From G965197005 sp965197005 (GTDB lineage Bacteria; Pseudomonadota; Gammaproteobacteria; Pseudomonadales; Oceanobacteraceae), in assembly GCA_965197005.1 (NCBI GenBank), contig OZ239982.1, positions 1,984,001 to 2,048,000 on the forward strand: a stretch of 64,000 nucleotides of DNA, read 5' to 3'. A program made the position numbers and the translations under genes. Below the pieces are notes generated by a model that was given only the letters and a program-made list of their open reading frames with translations, was not told where the DNA came from and did not search any database. Of the stretch, positions 8,762 through 17,032 are shown one piece after another. The number at the start of each line of letters is the position of its first letter. The stretch's first letter is position 1.

Positions 8762-10054
8762 TTAAATAAAAAATAGATGATGTTTCTTTTTACCTAGTTT
8801 AACCAGAAAGAATCTCTGATGCAGTGCATTTTGTGACGTAAATATTTCTGCTGCTCGCATATTGTCATCTGTACCTTTTGCTTGGTTATTGATAATAACA
8901 GCATTGCGAGCTAGCGCATCTTTTACTTCTCTACCCGCCTGACACATGCCGACTTCTGTTAGTAGTGAGGTAAGTGGCTGGGATAAGTCTAAGTTGGCTA
9001 GTTTGGTACTAGGTAGTCCATCTTGCTTGAGTTGTTCAAGCTCTTGTTCGCTCAAGGTTGATAAGTCTCCAGAAAATAAGGCTTGGCTAATACGTTGTGC
9101 AGATTCTAATGCGGTTTTGCTATGCACGAGTTCTGTTACTTGTTCTGCTAGTATGCGTTGTCCTTCTTTTTTGCCTGTTCGAGTTTTGTCTTGTTGTTCT
9201 ATTTTTTCGATTTCTGCCACACTTAAAAAGGTAAAGTAGCGTAAAAATTTATAGGTGTCGGCATCGGCGGTATTCAGCCAGAATTGATAAAATGAGTAAG
9301 GCGAGGTTTTGCTGGCATCTAGCCAAATAGCTCCAGACTCGGTTTTCCCAAATTTAGTACCATCTGCTTTGGTGACTAGCGGTACGGTAATACCAAAAGT
9401 TTGTGCTTTATTTTGCCGACGGGCAAGGTCAATACCTCCCACAATATTTCCCCATTGATCGCTACCGCCAATTTGTATACTGCAATCATACAGCCGATTA
9501 AGTTCTGCAAAATCCAGTCCTTGTAATAGTGCATAAGAAAATTCTGTAAATGAAATACCATTGCCATCACGCTGTAAACGTTGCTGTACCGATTCTTTAT
9601 TAATCATGGCATTAACGGAGAAGTGTTTGCCCACTTCTCGCAAAAAATCTAGCGCACTCATGTTGCCTGTCCAATCTAAATTATTCACGACTAAGGCGGA
9701 GTTTGTGCTGTCATTAAATTTTAAAAACTGGCTCACTTGCCGTTTAATTTTATCTACCCATTGCTGCACCACTTCTGTGGTATTGAGTTTGCGCTCTGAT
9801 GCTTTGAAGCTGGGGTCGCCAATCAATCCTGTTGCTCCGCCAACTAAGGCTATGGGGGTATGACCTGCATCTTGTAGCCGACGTAAAACGAGTAAGGGCA
9901 CTAAATGCCCTAGATGAAGACTGTCAGCGGTGGGGTCGAAGCCACAATAAATGGTGCGTTTTTGTTCTGCTAGGTGGTTGATTAATTCTTGCTCAGCAGT
10001 AACTTGATTAATAAGCCCACGTTCAGTTAATTCTTGTATGAGGTTGACATGCAT
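8762..10054 (-). CDS. tyrS: Tyrosyl-tRNA synthetase
   Basis: 430 aa class I aminoacyl-tRNA synthetase that charges tRNA-Tyr in the cytoplasm. It has the HIGH-like motif HLGH (about residues 47-50) after YCGFDPTADSLHLGHL, and the tyrosine/ATP pocket FSYALLQGLDF and GGSDQWGNIVGGIDL. The KMSKS equivalent is KFGKTE, the form found in the E. coli-type TyrS. A C-terminal S4-like RNA-binding region starts at about 360 (AGREVKDALARNAVIINN). It is transcribed away from the M23 peptidase gene and reads towards the rRNA operon. Confidence 0.97.
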   Translation of the reverse strand: MHVNLIQELTERGLINQVTAEQELINHLAEQKRTIYCGFDPTADSLHLGHLVPLLVLRRLQDAGHTPIALVGGATGLIGDPSFKASERKLNTTEVVQQWVDKIKRQVSQFLKFNDSTNSALVVNNLDWTGNMSALDFLREVGKHFSVNAMINKESVQQRLQRDGNGISFTEFSYALLQGLDFAELNRLYDCSIQIGGSDQWGNIVGGIDLARRQNKAQTFGITVPLVTKADGTKFGKTESGAIWLDASKTSPYSFYQFWLNTADADTYKFLRYFTFLSVAEIEKIEQQDKTRTGKKEGQRILAEQVTELVHSKTALESAQRISQALFSGDLSTLSEQELEQLKQDGLPSTKLANLDLSQPLTSLLTEVGMCQAGREVKDALARNAVIINNQAKGTDDNMRAAEIFTSQNALHQRFFLVKLGKKKHHLFFI

Positions 10055-10158
10055 AATTTTTAAAAACCTTGAATAAAAAGTTTAGTTTAACAGCTTACAA
10101 AACGTAGCCAAAGAGGTAGTATGCGTTTTTATTTCAATTTGTAAGGTTTTAATCATCA

Positions 10159-11436
10159 ATGGAATTAGCAAAAAAATTTAAAAACCTGCCAAAACTGCAT
10201 TTAATTAGTTTGGCAACTCTATTTGGTATTTTATTATTGCTTATCTTTGTTTGGAGTAGCCAGCACTATGCGGATAAGTATTCTCATGAGTTTACGCTTT
10301 CTTTACCTCAAGCAGTAAAGCACGATAAAGCAAACTCTGTTATAAGCAATTGGAAATCTGATTTAGTGGTTTCTGGTGATAGTATTTCTAATCTATTTGC
10401 ACGTAACGGATTAAATGCTAAAGATGCTTATTTTATTGGCAAATCTGCACCTAAAGAGGCACTTTTATTACAGGTTGGACAAAGGTTACGCTGGCAAACC
10501 AATGCTCAAGGTGATGTAAATATATTGCACATTCAAGTATCAATGACAAAAACACATATTTTTACTCGCACCCAAGAAAATCACTTTGTTTATAAAATGC
10601 AGAAAAAAGTAACTGACAGTCGCCCTCGTTATGCCAGTGCCACCATTGATAATTCATTATTTTTAGATGGGGGACGCGCTCATATTCCGCAGCAAGTGCT
10701 TATTGAATTGGCTGGTATTTTTAGCTGGGATATTGATTTTGCCCAAGATATTCGTAAGGGCGATAGCTTTCAATTAATTTATGAAGAGGTATTTTTAGAG
10801 GGCAAACGCATTGGTACGGGCGATATTTTAGTTGCTCGCTTTATTAATAAAGGCAAGAGCTATACCGCTTTACGTTATAAAAGTGCTAATGGCAAAGTGG
10901 ATTATTACAATGAAAAGGGTTTAAGTATGCGTAAAGCATTTTTGCGTAACCCAATTGATTTTGCTCGTATCAGTTCACGCTTTAGTTTGGGACGCAAGCA
11001 CCCAATTTTAAATCGCATTCGTGCTCATAGAGGCACTGATTACGCTGCCGCCACTGGCACACCCATTAAAGCAGCTGGTGATGGCAAAATAATTTGGGCA
11101 GGGCGCAAGGGGGGATTTGGTAATGCGGTAGTCATTCAACATGGCTCTCGTTATCAAACTCTATACGCTCATTTAAGTCGTTTTAATCGTAATGCTCGTC
11201 GTGGGCGTAGTGTTAGGCAAGGGCAAATAATTGGTTATGTTGGGCAAACTGGTTTGGCAACTGGTCCACATTTACATTATGAATTTCGTGTCAATGGCGT
11301 ACATCGTGATTCACTTAGAGTAAAATTACCTACCGCAAAACCCATTAGTAAAAAATACAAAGCGGAATTTTTAAAAACAGCAAAACAGCGAATCAACTGG
11401 CTAGAGAGCCAGCAATCTGGCAATGCATGGCAATGA
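10159..11436 (+). CDS. M23 family murein endopeptidase (MepM-like)
   Basis: 425 aa. One membrane anchor or uncleaved signal lies at about residues 14-33. A middle region (about 60-280) resembles the OapA/LysM-like and Csd3-type N-terminal domains of MepM relatives. The C-terminal LytM/M23 zinc peptidase domain spans about 285-400. Zinc ligands are visible as HRGTDY (His and Asp) and HLHYEF (HxH), with the other conserved motif LYAHL. Such enzymes cut D-Ala-mDAP cross-links to allow cell-wall growth. The gene overlaps the following anmK by 4 bases, which links murein hydrolysis to recycling of anhydro-MurNAc. The same pairing next to tyrS is common in gammaproteobacteria. Confidence 0.9.
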   Translation: MELAKKFKNLPKLHLISLATLFGILLLLIFVWSSQHYADKYSHEFTLSLPQAVKHDKANSVISNWKSDLVVSGDSISNLFARNGLNAKDAYFIGKSAPKEALLLQVGQRLRWQTNAQGDVNILHIQVSMTKTHIFTRTQENHFVYKMQKKVTDSRPRYASATIDNSLFLDGGRAHIPQQVLIELAGIFSWDIDFAQDIRKGDSFQLIYEEVFLEGKRIGTGDILVARFINKGKSYTALRYKSANGKVDYYNEKGLSMRKAFLRNPIDFARISSRFSLGRKHPILNRIRAHRGTDYAAATGTPIKAAGDGKIIWAGRKGGFGNAVVIQHGSRYQTLYAHLSRFNRNARRGRSVRQGQIIGYVGQTGLATGPHLHYEFRVNGVHRDSLRVKLPTAKPISKKYKAEFLKTAKQRINWLESQQSGNAWQ

Positions 11437-12515
11437 GTTATTATATTGGCTTAATGTCAGGCACTAGTGCAGATGGCATGGATTGCACCTTAAACTGTTT
11501 TGATAATGGCACCAAGTTGATAGCAACACATTCTATTAACTACAGTCCAACAGAACAAAACTGGCTACGAGCTGCCGCTTGCAAAAGCCAAATCAGTTGG
11601 CAAGAAATGGCGGAACTGGATAATTGGGTAGCTCAAAAATCAGCGCAGGCAGTATTAGAGCTATTAGCCAAAACAAATATTAGTGCAAAAGAAATACAGG
11701 CTATTGGTAGCCATGGGCATACTTTTTGCCATCAACCAAAGGGCAATAAATTTAGCTGGCAGTTGGGTAATGGACATTTAATTGCAGAGTTAACAGGAAT
11801 TAATTGTATTAATGACTTTCGTCGTCGAGACATTGCTGCAGGTGGAGAGGGAGCACCTTTGGCTTGTGGTTTTCATCAACATCTATTAACACCTCAGCAG
11901 CGACCAGCGGTACTATTAAATATTGGCGGCATGGCAAATTTAACCTACATTACTTGCAACCAAGAAATAATAGGTTTGGATACAGGTCCTGGTAATTGCT
12001 TATTAGATGAAGTCTGCCAAAAACAATTAAAACAGCCTTTTGATATTAATGGCAAAATTGCACAATCAGGTCAAATACAGCCTAACTTACTCAAACTCTG
12101 GCTTGATGATGATTATTTTCATGCCAGTGCCCCCAAAAGCACTGGACGTGAGCACTTTAATTTAGCAAATTTTGTGGGCAGTACAGAATTAATTAGCACC
12201 CCCGATTTGCTAGCAACCTTAGTTGAACTAAGCGCCTCTAGCATTGCGCTTGCGGTAAATACATATGCTTGCGAAGCAAAATGCCTATATGTTTGTGGCG
12301 GCGGAGCAAAAAATGAATTTTTATTACAACGCTTAGCAATATTATCGGGCAAAAAAGTCGAGACAACCAGTGCATTAAATATAAATCCACAGTGGGTGGA
12401 GGCCAGTGCTTTTGCATGGTTGGCATATTGTTTTATGCACAATAAGAGCAGTAGCTGTACAAAAATGACTGGTGCCAAACATGCGTCATTACTTGGCGCA
12501 TTACACAAAGCCTAA
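11433..12515 (+). CDS. anmK: Anhydro-N-acetylmuramic acid kinase
   Basis: About 360 aa. AnmK phosphorylates and hydrates 1,6-anhydro-MurNAc to MurNAc-6-phosphate in peptidoglycan recycling. Family motifs are GLMSGTSADGMD at the N terminus, GSHGHTFCH, NDFRRRDIAAGGEGAPL, LNIGGMANLT and GLDTGPGNCLLD, followed by the C-terminal VCGGGAKN segment. The start chosen, ATG at 11433, forms an ATGA overlap with the peptidase stop; an in-frame ATG at 11427 is possible and adds two residues. The gene ends in a 4-base overlap with the convergent erpA stop. Confidence 0.95.
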   Translation: MSYYIGLMSGTSADGMDCTLNCFDNGTKLIATHSINYSPTEQNWLRAAACKSQISWQEMAELDNWVAQKSAQAVLELLAKTNISAKEIQAIGSHGHTFCHQPKGNKFSWQLGNGHLIAELTGINCINDFRRRDIAAGGEGAPLACGFHQHLLTPQQRPAVLLNIGGMANLTYITCNQEIIGLDTGPGNCLLDEVCQKQLKQPFDINGKIAQSGQIQPNLLKLWLDDDYFHASAPKSTGREHFNLANFVGSTELISTPDLLATLVELSASSIALAVNTYACEAKCLYVCGGGAKNEFLLQRLAILSGKKVETTSALNINPQWVEASAFAWLAYCFMHNKSSSCTKMTGAKHASLLGALHKA

Positions 12516-12853
12516 GCACTAAAAGAAGAGCCGCAACCGCAAGTAGAGCTTGCGGTAGGATTACTAACCATAAACTTAGCACCAGATAAACCTTCCTGAT
12601 AATCAAGAGTTGAGCCTTGCAAATATGGATAACTTAAAGAATCTACCAGCACTCGTACGCCCTCTTCCTGAATAAGCGTATCGTCTTCTTCTGGTGCATC
12701 ATCAAACGTAAATCCATACTGAAAGCCAGAGCAACCACCACCTGTAACAAACACCCTAAAGCATAATGAAACATCAGCTTCATCTGCCAGTAACTCGCGA
12801 ATTTTACTAGATGCCTGTTCGCTTAAATGAATAACAGGTAATGCTTCGTTCAT
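12512..12853 (-). CDS. erpA: Iron-sulfur cluster insertion protein ErpA (A-type carrier)
   Basis: 113 aa A-type Fe-S carrier. The three cluster-ligand cysteines are present: one in GGGCSGFQYGF and two in the terminal CGCGSSF motif. The N terminus begins with a short acidic/hydrophobic stretch, as in ErpA. ErpA passes Fe-S clusters to targets such as IspG. The gene is followed upstream (minus-strand order) by bactofilin and DUF6776 genes after argC, an arrangement seen in Pseudomonas-type genomes. No isc operon is adjacent, which favours ErpA over IscA. Confidence 0.92.
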   Translation of the reverse strand: MNEALPVIHLSEQASSKIRELLADEADVSLCFRVFVTGGGCSGFQYGFTFDDAPEEDDTLIQEEGVRVLVDSLSYPYLQGSTLDYQEGLSGAKFMVSNPTASSTCGCGSSFSA

Positions 12854-12856
12854 GAT

Positions 12857-13282
12857 TTAACCATCTAGATTCTCATCATCTTGAGTCTCTGTTTGAATGG
12901 CGATATCTGTTTCTATATTGGCTTTTTCTGCACTATGATTTAATTTACCATTTACCTGTGCGCCTAACACCATTTCCATCATGTGATAATACAAATCGCC
13001 TGTAATCTGTGCTTTTTTTGCCAATTCAATATATTTTAGGGCATGTACATCGCCATTCACTTCGCCATTAATAATAATATTAGGCGCACTGACTTTACCG
13101 TCAACCCGCCCTTTGTCACTAATACGCACAATCGCATTGCTATCAGGCTTACCAATAAGATTTCCTGTTACCACACCTTCAACATGCACCCCACCAGAAA
13201 AATGAATATCGCCTTTAATCTCAGTTTTAGCTGAAATCAACGTATCATAGCTTGCATTACCACCTTTATCTTTAGCAAACAT
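12857..13282 (-). CDS. Bactofilin (polymer-forming cytoskeletal protein)
   Basis: 141 aa. The central domain (about residues 15-105) has the right-handed beta-helix pattern of bactofilins, with repeating short strands: TEIKGDIHFSGGVHVEGVV, then GKVSAPNIIINGEVNGDVHA, then AQITGDLYYHMMEM. The tail is acidic and disordered. Bactofilins self-assemble without nucleotide into filaments and locate cell-shape or division enzymes. Being near an M23 endopeptidase and anmK is consistent with a wall-related role, although those genes are on the other strand. Spacing to erpA is 3 bases, so the two are co-transcribed. Confidence 0.92.
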   Translation of the reverse strand: MFAKDKGGNASYDTLISAKTEIKGDIHFSGGVHVEGVVTGNLIGKPDSNAIVRISDKGRVDGKVSAPNIIINGEVNGDVHALKYIELAKKAQITGDLYYHMMEMVLGAQVNGKLNHSAEKANIETDIAIQTETQDDENLDG

Positions 13283-13316
13283 TAACTTACTCCTTAAATA
13301 ATTTTAATTAATTGAG

Positions 13317-14042
13317 TTATGGCCAAATAGCCGTTTCCTCAACTCGTTGTGCTTTTCTTCCACCTGATTGCAAAACAACCTGAAGCTGCTTCGCAATAAA
13401 ATCTTTAGGTATTAAAATTTCTCCAGCTATTTCTTGAAAATAACGAAAGCGAAATTTAACCCCCAATGAATTAATATTAGAATCCAAATCTCTTAAAGGT
13501 AAAATGACCTTATTACCAGCTCGCATACCCACCACATTAATAGCCGCCACACCCTGAATATAAGTACTATTATCAGCCACTTGCGAAATGGTTACAGAAT
13601 AGCGATAACGTCTATCGCCTAACGCATTAACACTGACCTTATTAACCCTTAATCCCTTATCTTTTTGTGTAGGCACCATAATTCCTTTATAAAAACTGAC
13701 CTCTTCTTCAAGGGTAGTAATTTGTGCTTTAAGCTCTTTAATCGTTTGCCTTACACCTTGAGCTGCCTCTCGGTCAACCTCATTACCTTTTTGTAGCATA
13801 CCAACACGCTGCGTTAGCTGCACTGTTTTTTCCTCACTTACGGATAATGCCTCGCTCAAACGGTCGCTTTCAGCACTCAAATCACGGATACGCTCAACAC
13901 TATCGAATACGCCAAAAAAATAACCTCCAGCACCTGTTAGCACAAAGAGAATAATTACATACAAAAACATACGCACAGATTGCCAAGGATTATGTGTTCG
14001 AATAACAAGATGTTGTTGTTCGCTACCTTTGACCACCGCCAT
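13317..14042 (-). CDS. DUF6776 family membrane protein
   Basis: 241 aa. There is a cytoplasmic N terminus of about 24 residues and one transmembrane helix (about 25-45, SVRMFLYVIILFVLTGAGGY). A coiled coil covers about 50-120, rich in heptad leucines and charged residues. A C-terminal beta-rich domain contains the conserved YRYSVTISQV and FRFRYFQEIAGEILIP segments. The family commonly lies between argC and a bactofilin/erpA pair in gammaproteobacteria; its function is unknown. The topology suggests a periplasmic domain held away from the inner membrane. It is in the same transcription direction as argC, 34 bases downstream. Confidence 0.8.
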   Translation of the reverse strand: MAVVKGSEQQHLVIRTHNPWQSVRMFLYVIILFVLTGAGGYFFGVFDSVERIRDLSAESDRLSEALSVSEEKTVQLTQRVGMLQKGNEVDREAAQGVRQTIKELKAQITTLEEEVSFYKGIMVPTQKDKGLRVNKVSVNALGDRRYRYSVTISQVADNSTYIQGVAAINVVGMRAGNKVILPLRDLDSNINSLGVKFRFRYFQEIAGEILIPKDFIAKQLQVVLQSGGRKAQRVEETAIWP

Positions 14043-14076
14043 ATAGCACTCCTTATTTACAAGTTAATTTTGTGTT

Positions 14077-15108
14077 TTAAGGCATTAAAGCAATTTGTCC
14101 AAGCCCTTCACACTCATTGAAGCCAAACATAATATTCATATTTTGTACCGCTTGCCCTGACGCACCTTTTAACAAATTATCAATCACACTTAAAACAATA
14201 ATTTGCCCTGTTTGTGCTTGATAATGCACAGCCAAACGGCACATATTACTTCCTCTTACTGATGCCGTTTGTGGATATGAGCCTATAGGCATTACATCAA
14301 CAAAGGGTTCATCTTTATAAAACTGAGCAAAAATAGATTGCACGTCTAAGTCCATTTTATTTGTCTTCATATATAAAGTAGCATGAATTCCACGACTCAT
14401 AGGAGTTAAATGTGGTGTAAATGTTATTTTGGGCTGTAAACCACCCATTAATGCCAGTTCTTGATTAATTTCTGGCAAATGACGATGTCCAGAAACGGCA
14501 TAAGCAGAAAGATTATCATTACTCTCACAATATAAAGATTGTACTTTTAACCCTCGTCCTGCACCACTTAACCCACTTTTACAGTCTGCAATCAGATAAT
14601 CATCTTGAATAAAATTCCCTTTAAGCAAAGGCATTAAACCAAGCTGAATAGACGTTGGAAAACAGCCTGGCACAGCAATTAAACGAGCGGTTTTTATGCG
14701 CTCTCGGTAGTGTTCTGGTAAACCATATACAGCCTCAGGCAACAACTCTGGCGCACCATGTGGTTGGTTGTACCACTTAGCCCAAACACCTGCATCACGC
14801 AGACGAAAATCAGCAGACAAGTCGATAACCTTAGCACCTTGCTGTAAAACAGCCCCTGCTAAAGAATGCGCCACTCCATGAGGGGTTGCAAAAAACACCA
14901 GCTCACACTCTTTTAGTGCATCTTGTGTCGGCAAACTAAATTCAAGTTCGCTATGACCACGCAAATTAGGATACAGCTGGCTAATTTTTTTTCCCGCCTC
15001 TGCACGAGAAGTAATGGCTTGCAACTGTACTTTAGGGTGCTGGCTTAACAACCGCACTAGCTCCACCCCTGTATATCCCGTACCGCCAACAATACCGACT
15101 TTTAACAT
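14077..15108 (-). CDS. argC: N-acetyl-gamma-glutamyl-phosphate reductase
   Basis: 343 aa. It catalyses the NADPH-dependent reduction of N-acetyl-glutamyl phosphate, the third step of arginine synthesis. The N-terminal Rossmann motif is GIVGGTGYTGVELVRLL, and the catalytic cysteine lies in AVPGCFPTSIQLGLMPL (about residue 148). The substrate histidine region is SGHRHLPEI. A GGAG Shine-Dalgarno stands 5 bases before the ATG. The promoter region is unusual: a TATAAA -10-like box at about 15139-15146 is followed immediately upstream by a 391-base heptamer array, so any -35 element must lie in repeat sequence. Confidence 0.96.
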   Translation of the reverse strand: MLKVGIVGGTGYTGVELVRLLSQHPKVQLQAITSRAEAGKKISQLYPNLRGHSELEFSLPTQDALKECELVFFATPHGVAHSLAGAVLQQGAKVIDLSADFRLRDAGVWAKWYNQPHGAPELLPEAVYGLPEHYRERIKTARLIAVPGCFPTSIQLGLMPLLKGNFIQDDYLIADCKSGLSGAGRGLKVQSLYCESNDNLSAYAVSGHRHLPEINQELALMGGLQPKITFTPHLTPMSRGIHATLYMKTNKMDLDVQSIFAQFYKDEPFVDVMPIGSYPQTASVRGSNMCRLAVHYQAQTGQIIVLSVIDNLLKGASGQAVQNMNIMFGFNECEGLGQIALMP

Positions 15109-15153
15109 AAGTACTCCATTGAGATTAAATTTGTCGGTATATTTTATACTAAT

Positions 15154-15544
15154 CAGAGGACAGAGGACAGAGGACAGAGGACAGAGGACAGAGGACAGAG
15201 GACAGAGGACAGAGGACAGAGGACAGAGGACAGAGGACAGAGGACAGAGGACAGAGGACAGAGGACAGAGGACAGAGGACAGAGGACAGAGGACTGAGGA
15301 CTGAGGACAGAGGACAGAGGACAGAGGACAGAGGACAGAGGACAGAGGACAGAGGACAGAGGACAGAGGACAGAGGACAGAGGACAGAGGACAGAGGACA
15401 GAGGACAGAGGACAGAGGACAGAGGACAGAGGTCAGAGGTCAGAGGACAGAGGACAGAGGACAGAGGACAGAGGACAGAGGTCAGAGGACAGAGGTCAGA
15501 GGTCAGAGGACAGAGGTCAGAGGTCAGAGGACAGAGGACAGAGG
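15154..15544. repeat. Heptamer tandem array, about 56 copies
   Basis: Uninterrupted 7-base units, mostly AGAGGAC, with a two-unit AGGACTG block near 15295 and AGGTCAG variants concentrated from 15432 on. The region between argC and the lipoprotein island (15109-15611) contains only this array and the palindrome after it. Long repetitive minus-strand and plus-strand ORFs here are a by-product of a period that is not a multiple of three. Confidence 0.97.
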
Positions 15545-15549
15545 TTTTA

Positions 15550-15578
15550 CCCAGCCCCATGCTCCGCATGGTGCTGGG
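15550..15578. repeat. Palindrome linked to heptamer array
   Basis: CCCAGCCCCATGC-TCC-GCATGGTGCTGGG, a 13-base inverted repeat with one mismatch and a 3-base loop. It caps the heptamer array at its NHL-gene end. It is the same palindrome as at 1608, 25801, 25848, 40614, 40807 and 42617. Confidence 0.9.
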
Positions 15579-15611
15579 CAGGGGCTGATACAAAAAGTGA
15601 AATAAACAAGC

Positions 15612-17006
15612 CTAAGGCTTTTTAACCAGTTCTAACTTACGGATAACATGCCCGTTAGAAGACACAAATAAGTTGCCCTGTGCATCTTGGGCAATGCCTT
15701 TTGGATAATAAAATGACGCATAAATACCTGTGTTATTAGTCACAGAGCCATTGTCATTACCTGCAATGGTCGTGACTGTTTGGTTAATTAAATCAATACA
15801 GCGTATGCGAGTATTGTTATATTCTGCTAGGTATAAAAACTGCCCTGATTTAGAGGCTATCAGTTGGTTTGTATAAGGTTTAAATTGTGCCACTGAAAAA
15901 TCGCCATCTTTAAAACCACCGTTTGCTGTGGTCGTTAAGGCTATTGCTGTTTTTGGTTGGTCTGTACTGGTTAAATCCACCTGATACAGCTTGTAATCTG
16001 AAGTAGAAATATAATACAGGGTCTTTTTATCTGCACTTAAACCCATAGACACATTACCACTGCTTGTATTAATGATATTTTGCACGGTAGCAGTTAAAGC
16101 CGTGCCATCATTAATACTGATTTTACGGATAAGCTGATTATCGTAATCCAATACATACAGAGCATTATCGCCGTCATAGACTATGCCATTGATATTTCCA
16201 AAGCGGGCGGCAGTCCCTGTGGTGGTATTACTGGTAAAATCTGCTGCTGCAGGTTTGCTGTTTGCTGTTGTGTTACCACACTGCCCTGCTAGGATAGTGA
16301 CCTTTCTATTAGGCGTAATTTTACGCACACATTTATTCTCACTACCCACATACAGGTTATCGTCTTTATCTACAGCAATGGCAAAAGGATTTACAAAACT
16401 TGCGCCTCCCCCTATGCCATCTATACTGCTCGCTGCGCCAGAACCTGCAAAGGCACTTGAGATACCCTTTGGGGTTATTTTGCGAATTTGATAGGTGTAA
16501 TAACCAGTAATAAATAAATTGTCCTTGCTATCAAAAACGATATGCTTAGGATATTTAAATTGAGCACTTAGCCTGTGGCCGTTTGTTTTGCCTTGCCTGT
16601 TTTTAATCCCTGCATAGATGCTGACTTTGGCGGCACCTGCTACGCATTTTAGTTGTATGGCAATATCTGCATTCACAAACGTCCCTTTGCCTTGCTCTAT
16701 ATAGCAATACTGCCCAAAGCCCTCAGGTTGCTGTACCACTTTGATATCATAGTCACTGCCTTTGGCTATGTGACCGTCAAACTCAAGAGTGGTGGCGGCT
16801 GTTCTAGCAACGGAAAAAGGCGTGTTATCTGCGCCTTTGGCGGTGTTTTGCAACATTAAACCATTACCATTAATCCCATTAGCAATAAATACAGTTAGCT
16901 TAAATGATTGTTTGCTATTGTCTTCATCGCCGCCACCACAAGCAACCAGTGACAAAGCAGATAAGCCAATACATAAGTATTTTGTAACCTTTGAATATAA
17001 GCGCAT
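15612..17006 (-). CDS. NHL-repeat beta-propeller lipoprotein, paralog 5 of the island
   Basis: 464 aa. The lipoprotein signal ends LSLVACGGGDED, with the lipidated cysteine at about residue 23. Next is a conserved domain of about 100 aa containing GNGLMLQNTAKGADNTPF, which is typical of bacterial surface lipoproteins and has a Cys pair (GQYCYIEQGKGTF and IQLKCVAGAAKV). The rest is a beta-propeller of NHL repeats: recurring VFDSKDNLFITG, AVDKDDNLYVGS, VYDGDNALYVLD and IAQDAQGNLFVSS strands, each followed by an IRKI or IRCI segment. It is likely anchored to the outer membrane and exposed or periplasmic; the ligand is unknown. It is the last and most diverged copy in the row of five, 26 bases behind the previous one. 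Confidence 0.85.
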   Translation of the reverse strand: MRLYSKVTKYLCIGLSALSLVACGGGDEDNSKQSFKLTVFIANGINGNGLMLQNTAKGADNTPFSVARTAATTLEFDGHIAKGSDYDIKVVQQPEGFGQYCYIEQGKGTFVNADIAIQLKCVAGAAKVSIYAGIKNRQGKTNGHRLSAQFKYPKHIVFDSKDNLFITGYYTYQIRKITPKGISSAFAGSGAASSIDGIGGGASFVNPFAIAVDKDDNLYVGSENKCVRKITPNRKVTILAGQCGNTTANSKPAAADFTSNTTTGTAARFGNINGIVYDGDNALYVLDYDNQLIRKISINDGTALTATVQNIINTSSGNVSMGLSADKKTLYYISTSDYKLYQVDLTSTDQPKTAIALTTTANGGFKDGDFSVAQFKPYTNQLIASKSGQFLYLAEYNNTRIRCIDLINQTVTTIAGNDNGSVTNNTGIYASFYYPKGIAQDAQGNLFVSSNGHVIRKLELVKKP

Positions 17007-17032
17007 ACGTCGCTCCTTTGTTTAATATCAGT

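Noticed and set aside
15153..15593. 146-aa minus-strand and 96-aa plus-strand ORFs made of SSVLCPL or GQRTEDR repeats
   Set aside because: A stop-free 7-base repeat stays open in every frame. No Shine-Dalgarno or non-repeat domain supports translation.
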